DNA from: Planctomycetaceae bacterium
Lineage (GTDB): Bacteria; Planctomycetota; Phycisphaerae; UBA1845; UTPLA1
Reading direction: 5' to 3'
DNA: 64,000 nt
Assembly (NCBI GenBank): GCA_011525745.1
Contig: WYBU01000100.1
Location: forward strand, 58,948-122,947
Shown: positions 58,401 to 64,000 of the stretch, one piece after another
How positions within the stretch are numbered: position 1 is the first letter of the stretch
Layout of the letters: each line of letters starts with the position of its first letter
Translations under genes and position numbers: made by a program
Notes under the pieces: model-generated
Databases searched by the model: none
Told to the model about the DNA's origin: nothing
What the model saw: only the letters and a program-made list of their open reading frames with translations

Positions 58401-59600
58401 TCACGGCTTCTCATCCAGGCGCTGTGTGGCCATGCGGACGTAGCTTTCGTATCGCGCCGGATGAATCTCGCCCGCCTCAACGGCGGCGCGGATCGCACAA
58501 TCCAACTCGCTGAGGTGTCGGCAATTCGGAAACCGGCAGTGCCGCACGCGATCGGCGAACTCCGGAAAATAGGCCTCCAGCTCCACCACGTCTACGTGCG
58601 CCAGCTCGAACTGCCGGATGCCCGGCGTATCGACCACGAAACCGCCGAATTCCAGCCGCAGGAGCTCCGCCGTCGTCGTCGTGTGACGGCCGCGGCCCAG
58701 GTCGTCGATGTCGCCGATCTTCAGCGTCAGACCGGGCTGCACCGCGTTGAGCAACGAGCTTTTTCCCACGCCGCTCATGCCGACGACCACCGTCGTGCGG
58801 CCCTTCAGGACGTCGCGCACCGCATCGACGCCTTCGCCGTCGACGCTGCTGGTCCGCAGCACCGTGTAGCCGATGGCTCGATAACGACTCTCGATGTCCT
58901 CCAGCTCATCCCGCGAGTCGTCGTCCAACTCCGTGATCAGATCGGCTTTGTTGATGCACAGCACCGGCCGCAAGTCACCCTTGTGCGCCGCAACGAGGTA
59001 ACGATCCAGCAGGTGCGGTCGCAGCGGCGGATCGACGACGCTGGCCAAAATCAGCGCCTGGTCGACGTTGGCCGCGATCACCTGGACGCGATCGCGATAC
59101 TGACGCACCAGCGTCTCGCGCCGCGGGGCGACGGCTTCGATCACCCCTTCCGGCTCGGCTTCGTCGCGCACGTTCTCGGCCACGCGCCCCTCCATCGGCA
59201 CAAAGCGCACGCGGTCGCCGACGGCCAGCGGCACGCGCTCGGCGATCAGCCGGCTGCGCAGCACGCGGCGCACCGTGCAGCGAACCCGCGCGCCGTCGGC
59301 GTCGACGTCGACCATCGCGCCGCGCACAGCCGTCACGACGCCGTCGCGCCAGCTCGTCTCGTCCGCCGGCGGCGCATCCTCGATGATCGTGCGCCGCCGC
59401 GACAGCGCCCCCTTGGCCCGCACCGACTCGCCCGTCTCGTGATCGCGGTCATGGAACTGATGCTCCTGATAGCCGCGCGTCCACTCACTCTTGTCGCGGG
59501 CCTTCTTCGAGATGTTTTTGCGGAAGTCGACGCGCACCTTCCGGCCGCGGCGCTGTCGGCCGCCGGAACCTTCGGTTCGATCGTCGTGGGCCTCGCTCAT
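58401..59600 (-). CDS. rsgA: Ribosome small subunit-dependent GTPase RsgA
   Basis: 399 residues, longer than usual owing to a basic N-terminal extension (FRKNISKKARDKSEWTRGY). OB-fold at about 85-160; circularly permuted GTPase with NKADL (G4) before VVGMSGVGKSSLLNAV (G1) and DTPGIRQF (G3); zinc site HCRFPNC...ELDC in the C-terminal region. Late assembly factor of the 30S subunit. Together with der, one of two ribosome-assembly GTPases in this window. Confidence 0.95.
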   Translation of the reverse strand: MSEAHDDRTEGSGGRQRRGRKVRVDFRKNISKKARDKSEWTRGYQEHQFHDRDHETGESVRAKGALSRRRTIIEDAPPADETSWRDGVVTAVRGAMVDVDADGARVRCTVRRVLRSRLIAERVPLAVGDRVRFVPMEGRVAENVRDEAEPEGVIEAVAPRRETLVRQYRDRVQVIAANVDQALILASVVDPPLRPHLLDRYLVAAHKGDLRPVLCINKADLITELDDDSRDELEDIESRYRAIGYTVLRTSSVDGEGVDAVRDVLKGRTTVVVGMSGVGKSSLLNAVQPGLTLKIGDIDDLGRGRHTTTTAELLRLEFGGFVVDTPGIRQFELAHVDVVELEAYFPEFADRVRHCRFPNCRHLSELDCAIRAAVEAGEIHPARYESYVRMATQRLDEKP

Positions 59601-59696
59601 GTCGGGAGCCGATTATACGCCGAAACGCAATCGCGCCGCCCATTCATGACTTGTCCGCGTTCTGCCGTTAACATCGAGACGTTCGCGAGCAATACG

Positions 59697-60233
59697 ATGG
59701 GCGAGTTCCGTCAGAACATCTGGGCGCCGTGGCGCATGGCGTACATCCGATCGCTCGGCGAGGAGACCGACGACGGCTGCTTCCTCTGCCGCTACGCCGG
59801 GGCGCCGGCGGACGACGGCGACAACCACGTCGTGTGGCGCGGGGCGGCCGCGTTCGCGGTGCTGAATCGCTTTCCCTACACCAACGGCCACCTGCTGGTC
59901 TCGCCGCTGGCCCACAAGGCGATGCTCGCCGATCTGACGCCCGATGAGTCGCTGGAACTGATGACGGCGGTCGGCCGCTCGCTTGAGGCGCTGCGCGAGT
60001 GCCTGGGCGCACAAGGCTTCAACGTCGGCATGAACGTCGGCCGCTGCGCCGGCGCGGGACTGCCCGACCATCTGCACTGGCACGTGGTGCCGCGCTGGAA
60101 CGGCGACACGAACTTCATGAGCATCGTCGACGACGTGCGGGTCATTCCGGAGTCGCTCGAGGCCAACGCAGGAATGCTGCGGAGCTGGTTCGCCGCGCGG
60201 CGCGGCACGAGCGGCACGTCTGGTCAATCGTGA
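59697..60233 (+). CDS. HIT-family nucleotide hydrolase/phosphorylase
   Basis: 178 residues from MGEFRQNIWAPWRMAYI. N-terminal Cys28-x2-Cys31 and the histidine triad HLHWHVV (125-131). The WAPWRMAYI start and the CFLC pair are typical of the AP4A phosphorylase-like HIT subgroup common in planctomycetes and actinobacteria. Substrate unproven. Divergent from rsgA across a 96-bp gap. An in-frame ATG at 59646 is an alternative start. Confidence 0.9.
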   Translation: MGEFRQNIWAPWRMAYIRSLGEETDDGCFLCRYAGAPADDGDNHVVWRGAAAFAVLNRFPYTNGHLLVSPLAHKAMLADLTPDESLELMTAVGRSLEALRECLGAQGFNVGMNVGRCAGAGLPDHLHWHVVPRWNGDTNFMSIVDDVRVIPESLEANAGMLRSWFAARRGTSGTSGQS

Positions 60234-60326
60234 CCACGCAGCGATGTTGAGCGCGGACAGGACCGCCCAAGACGCCGCGGTCGAAGCGATTCTCCATCCG
60301 CGGTGATGACGCGACGTAGCCGGTGC

Positions 60327-61985
60327 TCAGTTGCCCGCCGCGCGCGTCCGCATCGCCAGGCAACGCCGCACGCGGCGCAGCGCGGCTTCGCGGCCGATCA
60401 GCGCCAGCGTTTCGCCGATCGCCGGGCTGATCGTCCGGCCGGTCAGCGCCACGCGCAGCGGCTGGGCCGCGTCCGCCAGCTTCGCCCCGCGCGATTCGCA
60501 GAACGACTTGATCGACGTGTCGGTCGACTCGGCCGTCCACGGCTGAAACGTTTCCAACGCCGGCAGCAGCGCTTCGAGCATGGCGTAGCCGCGGCCTTCG
60601 TGCCTGGCCAGCACTTTGCGCACCGCGTCCGGCTCGTACTTCACCGCGTCATCCGGCGCGAACAGCACTCCGACCTTCACGTCGACATCGTGAAACGTGC
60701 GCAAGCCGCGACAAGCCTCCAGCGCCCGGCTCAGCGTCGCGTCGTCCAGCCCGGCCATCGGCGAGCGGGACAGTCGCGCGTAGTCGCGAAACGCATCCAT
60801 CAACCGCGCGGGCGTCGCGGCCGCGCAGGCGTCGGTGTTGAACGCCAGCAGCTTCTCGCGGTCGAAGCGCGCCGACGTGCGACCGATGCGCTCGATCGAA
60901 AACAGCGACACCATTTCGTCGAGCGTCATTTTTTCGCGGTCCTCGCCGGGCGACCAGCCGACCAGCGCAATGAAGTTCAGCACCGTCTCGGGCAGATAGC
61001 CGGCGCGGCGGAAGTCGTACACCTCGATCTCCGGCGGCGTCACGTCCAGCGCGGCGGCCACGCGGGCCAGTTGCTCGCCGTCCATCTCGACGTCGGCGCG
61101 GTCCAGCCAGCGGGCGGCGGCGGCTTCGTCGATGCCGGCGGCGCCGGCCAGGTCGGCCCGCGTCCATTTGCCCGACTTCAGCCACTCTTGCACGCGCGTG
61201 CGCACCGCCTTGTGCTTGTCGCGCTTGCTCATCTTGGTGCCGTCTAAGTTCATGACGATCGGCACGTGTGCATAGACCGGCCGGCGGAACCCCAGTGCGT
61301 CCTGCAACGCCATGTGCTTGGGCGTGTTCATCAGGTGCTCCTGGGCGCGGATGACGTGCGAGATGTGCATCAGTTCGTCGTCGACCACGACGGCGAAGTG
61401 ATACGTCGGATAGCCGTTGGCCTTGACGATGACGAAGTCTTCCAGTTCTTCGGCGCGGATCGTCACGTCGCCGAGAATGACGTCGGGCACCGTCACGTCG
61501 CGGTCGGGCGCTTTCATGCGGATGACGACCGGCCGGCCTTCGGCGCGGGCGCGGGCAGCCTCCTGTTCGCTCGGCAGCGCCGTCGGACGCGCGTACTTGA
61601 ACGAGCGCTTCTCGGCCCTGGCCCGCTCACGCATGGCGGCCAGTTCCTCCGGCGTGTCGAAGGCGTAGTAAGCCGCGCCGGCGTCGAGCAGCCGGCGGGC
61701 GTATTGCGTGTAGATGTCGAGCCGCTCGGACTGCCGATAGGGTCCGTCCGGCCCGCCGGTCCAGGGACTTTCGTCGGGCGTCAATCCGAGCCAGTCGAGG
61801 TCTTCGCGGATTTTGTCCTCGGCGCCGGCGAGGTTGCGGTCGACGTCGGTGTCTTCGATGCGCAGCACAAACCGCCCGCCGCAGCGCCGCGCGAAAAGCC
61901 AGTTGAACAGCGCCGTCCGCGCCCCGCCGATGTGCAAATGCCCCGTCGGCGACGGCGCGAAGCGCGTCTTGATGGACGTTGTCAT
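60327..61985 (-). CDS. gltX: Glutamyl-tRNA synthetase
   Basis: 552 residues from MTTSIKTRFAPSPTGHLHIG. Class I signatures HIGG (in GHLHIGGARTALF) and KMSKRDKH; RFVLRIEDTDVDR is family-specific. Charges tRNA-Glu, possibly also tRNA-Gln. About 60 residues longer than E. coli GltX in the anticodon-binding half. An upstream Met (62060) would add 25 residues not typical of the family. Confidence 0.95.
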   Translation of the reverse strand: MTTSIKTRFAPSPTGHLHIGGARTALFNWLFARRCGGRFVLRIEDTDVDRNLAGAEDKIREDLDWLGLTPDESPWTGGPDGPYRQSERLDIYTQYARRLLDAGAAYYAFDTPEELAAMRERARAEKRSFKYARPTALPSEQEAARARAEGRPVVIRMKAPDRDVTVPDVILGDVTIRAEELEDFVIVKANGYPTYHFAVVVDDELMHISHVIRAQEHLMNTPKHMALQDALGFRRPVYAHVPIVMNLDGTKMSKRDKHKAVRTRVQEWLKSGKWTRADLAGAAGIDEAAAARWLDRADVEMDGEQLARVAAALDVTPPEIEVYDFRRAGYLPETVLNFIALVGWSPGEDREKMTLDEMVSLFSIERIGRTSARFDREKLLAFNTDACAAATPARLMDAFRDYARLSRSPMAGLDDATLSRALEACRGLRTFHDVDVKVGVLFAPDDAVKYEPDAVRKVLARHEGRGYAMLEALLPALETFQPWTAESTDTSIKSFCESRGAKLADAAQPLRVALTGRTISPAIGETLALIGREAALRRVRRCLAMRTRAAGN

Positions 61986-62111
61986 CACCGAATGATTGCA
62001 GCGGATCGCCCGCGATGCAACGTCGAGAAGATCGGAGGTTCCCGGAATGAGGACGCGCAAGAAAATGAATTGAACGAATCAGCGGGCGGTGCGTTCTGCC
62101 AATCACAACAT

Positions 62112-62175
62112 GGCCAAGGCCTCGCGAGGCACGATTCTCGGCATCGTCCGGCCGTCCTTGCGCGAGGGCTTGAGC
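62112..62175 (+). repeat. 64-bp palindromic element, copy 3
   Basis: GGCCAAGGCCTCGC (62112-62125, one mismatch), 36-nt loop, GCGAGGGCTTGAGC (62162-62175). Confidence 0.7.
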
Positions 62176-62251
62176 ATACTGCCCCTGAAAATGGTGCAGG
62201 GTATTTCTGCGCGCATCCTGATCGTTGGAACGACTTCGACGCAACGCGCCA

Positions 62252-63655
62252 TCAGCCGAGAAGCCGGTACAGAAGGGCGTAGCTCGCCGCGCCGAAGAAC
62301 GCGCCGGCGGCGGCGCCGATCAGCAGCCAGGTCCAGCGCTGTCGTCGTGACAGGCCGGGCGGCGCCGTCGGCGCGTGCGCGGCGGCCGTTCCCGCCAGCA
62401 GTTCGGCCGCCCGCAGGGCGCGCAGCGCCGCGTCGGCGTCGCCGGCGGAGGCAACCCGCAGCGTGCGCGAATCGGACTTCAACGCGTCGGCCAGGCTGCC
62501 GGATGAATCGCGTTCGGCGACGGGAATCGGCGCGAGCAACTCGTGCGCCGGGCGGCCCGCCAGTTCATAGCTCATCGCCGCGCAGGACTCCAGCGCTGCG
62601 ACCAGCGCATCCATCGTCTCGAACCGCGCCGACGGATCGACGGCCAGACAGCGCCGCAGCATGTCCACCGCCGGCGCCGGCAGCGACGGCAGGAACGAAA
62701 GGTTCAGCGGCGGCGGCGAGCGATGTGCGGCCATCAGCTTGCTGCGCGTCTCGCCGCGAATCCACTGCTTGCCCGCCAGCCCGTACAACAGGCACAGGCC
62801 GAAGCTGTAGATGTCGCTGTGGATCGAGCCGCGATGCCCGCCCGCCACCTCGGGCGCGACCCAGCCCAGCGAGCCGACCGCCTTACCCTGCCAGTGCAGG
62901 CTGGCCGGATCGTCGCTGACGTGCGCCAGCCCGAAGTCGGCCAGTTTCAGATGGCCGTGATCGTCGAACATCAGATTGCCGGGCTTGATGTCGCGATGCA
63001 GAATCCCGCGGCGATGAGCCAGCGCCAGCGCGCGAGCCGGGCCGAGCATCAGCCGGAACAGCTCGTGCGGCGGCAACGGCCCTTCGGCCTCGATGAATTC
63101 CTTGAGCGTGCCGCCGTGCATCAGCTCCAGCGCGATGTAGTGATAGCCGCCGTGCTCGCCGACTTCGTGAACGGTCACGACGTAGGGGTGCTGAAGCTTG
63201 GCGGCCGCGCGGGCCTCCTGACGGAAAAGATCGAGATTGACGCCGGCGACCGCATTGCGACCGAAGCCCAGGATTTTCAGCGCCACGTCGCGGTGCAGCG
63301 ATTCGTCGCGCGCCCGCCACACGACGCCCATCCCGCCGCGGCCCAGCAGCGACACGACGTCGTATCGCCCGATCGTTTTGCCGGCCCAGCTTGTGTCGAT
63401 GACGACGGAATCGAGGTCGCCGGCCAGCGGCAGCGTCTCGACACCGCTGGACGAGCGCGCCCGCCGCGTCTGTTCGCTGACCGGACGCGGCCGCCACACC
63501 TCGCGGCAGTGGCGGCACATCAGCTTTCGATCGAGCAGGTTCGGGGCGAGGCGATAGTGCACCGTGCAGTTGGGACAGACCACGTCCGCCTCTTCCTGCA
63601 CGTGCAATCGCCGCGTCAGTGACTCGCTGAGGTCATTCAAGGCGTGAAATCCCAT
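62252..63655 (-). CDS. Ser/Thr protein kinase with N-terminal zinc ribbon and C-terminal membrane anchor
   Basis: 467 residues. N-terminal zinc ribbon (Cys27, 30, 47, 50: CPNC..CRHC) similar to that of the protein encoded at 35660. Kinase domain about 97-360: GRGGMGVVWRA, VALKIL (Lys127), HRDIKPGNLM (Asp222), DFGLAHV, WVAPEVAGG. A single C-terminal transmembrane helix (TWLLIGAAAGAFFGAASYA) anchors the kinase with its domain in the cytoplasm. The 27-bp repeat array lies immediately upstream. Confidence 0.92.
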   Translation of the reverse strand: MGFHALNDLSESLTRRLHVQEEADVVCPNCTVHYRLAPNLLDRKLMCRHCREVWRPRPVSEQTRRARSSSGVETLPLAGDLDSVVIDTSWAGKTIGRYDVVSLLGRGGMGVVWRARDESLHRDVALKILGFGRNAVAGVNLDLFRQEARAAAKLQHPYVVTVHEVGEHGGYHYIALELMHGGTLKEFIEAEGPLPPHELFRLMLGPARALALAHRRGILHRDIKPGNLMFDDHGHLKLADFGLAHVSDDPASLHWQGKAVGSLGWVAPEVAGGHRGSIHSDIYSFGLCLLYGLAGKQWIRGETRSKLMAAHRSPPPLNLSFLPSLPAPAVDMLRRCLAVDPSARFETMDALVAALESCAAMSYELAGRPAHELLAPIPVAERDSSGSLADALKSDSRTLRVASAGDADAALRALRAAELLAGTAAAHAPTAPPGLSRRQRWTWLLIGAAAGAFFGAASYALLYRLLG

Positions 63656-63721
63656 CCGCCCAGCCGGATTGATTGTACCTCAATTCCGTCTGCAATCTCA
63701 ACCGCAATCATTGCAGCGTGT

Positions 63722-64000
63722 GGGGCACAGCCGCCCCGGCTGTGATTGGAGCACAGCCGCCCTCGGCTGTGAATGGAGCACAGCCGCCCCCGGCTGTGAA
63801 ATGGAGCACAGCCGCCCCCGGCTGTGAATGGAGCACAGCCGCCCTCGGCTGTGAATGGAGCACAGCCGCCCTCGACTGTGAATGGGGCATACCCGCCCCC
63901 GGCTGTGATTGGAGCACAGCCGCCCTCGGCCGTGAATGGAGCACAGCCGCCCTCGGCTGTGAATGGGGCACAGCCGCCCCCGGCTGTGAATGGAGCACAG
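63722..64000 (+). repeat. Tandem array of 27-bp palindromic units, continuing past the window end
   Basis: Ten complete units start at 63722, 63748, 63775, 63803, 63830, 63857, 63884, 63911, 63938 and 63965, and an eleventh begins at 63992. Each has CACAGCCG..CGGCTGTG arms, four or five central bases (CCC, CCT), and joins of GAATGGAG or GAATGGGG. Substitutions are scattered, with a one-base expansion in unit 3. There are no unique spacers. Single copies occur at 5649, 18161 (inside purL) and 37571. Confidence 0.88.

Noticed and set aside
63708..63998. A repetitive 96-residue minus-strand reading frame (HSQPRAAVL repeats)
   Set aside because: It is only the translation of the 27-bp repeat array; no ribosome site, and codons follow the repeat period.

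Overview
The window is GC-rich bacterial chromosomal DNA, most probably from a planctomycete (Planctomycetota, perhaps Phycisphaerae-like). This is inferred from gene content: an adenosylcobalamin-dependent ribonucleotide reductase, a membrane pyrophosphatase, an ECF-type sigma factor coupled to a Ser/Thr kinase with WD40 repeats, secreted proteins ending in dockerin-like CDxNGDG modules, and several families of short palindromic repeats between and inside genes. I recognised no rRNA, tRNA or CRISPR array.

Layout. 0-5.3 kb: 3' part of nrdJ, a promoter/structured RNA/terminator unit, serS overlapping a DUF433 antitoxin-like gene, a decayed antitoxin copy, a complete DUF6364-PIN toxin-antitoxin operon and a small lipoprotein. 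5.7-15 kb, mostly minus strand: UPF0173 hydrolase, pyrophosphatase, endonuclease V, secreted M1 peptidase, accA. 15.4-23.4 kb: PurS-PurS-PurL fusion, persulfide dioxygenase-like/rhodanese protein, class III aminotransferase, two cysteine-cluster proteins. 23.5-28.8 kb: WD40 kinase with its ECF sigma gene, and a secreted coiled-coil protein. 29-33.3 kb: three very small hydrophobic proteins ahead of accD, a divergent AT-rich promoter region, a YdjY-domain protein, and a solitary DNA methyltransferase. 33.8-44.7 kb: a dockerin-bearing protein, zinc-ribbon protein, der, ACT-domain protein, unknown secreted protein, asd, a second PIN toxin-antitoxin pair, gpmI and a fourth small hydrophobic protein. 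44.8-54.4 kb: a 1057-residue secreted protein of unknown function, then asnB, a GT4 glycosyltransferase, a CapK/PaaK-like ligase and a gamma-carbonic-anhydrase-like protein. 54.9-64 kb: parvulin-type prolyl isomerase, cobalamin adenosyltransferase, a beta-propeller-like secreted protein, rsgA, HIT protein, gltX, a zinc-ribbon Ser/Thr kinase, and a 27-bp repeat array running off the end.

Links between genes. The cobalamin adenosyltransferase could supply the cofactor of NrdJ. AccA and AccD form the carboxyltransferase of fatty-acid synthesis although their genes are about 15 kb apart. AsnB, the glycosyltransferase and the CapK-like ligase resemble part of an exopolysaccharide locus. The most unusual features are (1) the family of 45-61 residue hydrophobic proteins, three of them just upstream of accD; (2) the promoter-RNA-terminator unit between nrdJ and serS; and (3) the palindromic repeats, including a 64-bp element with a constant 36-bp loop and a MITE-like element of about 160 bp (three copies each), with repeat-derived sequence in frame inside nrdJ, purL and the CapK-like gene.
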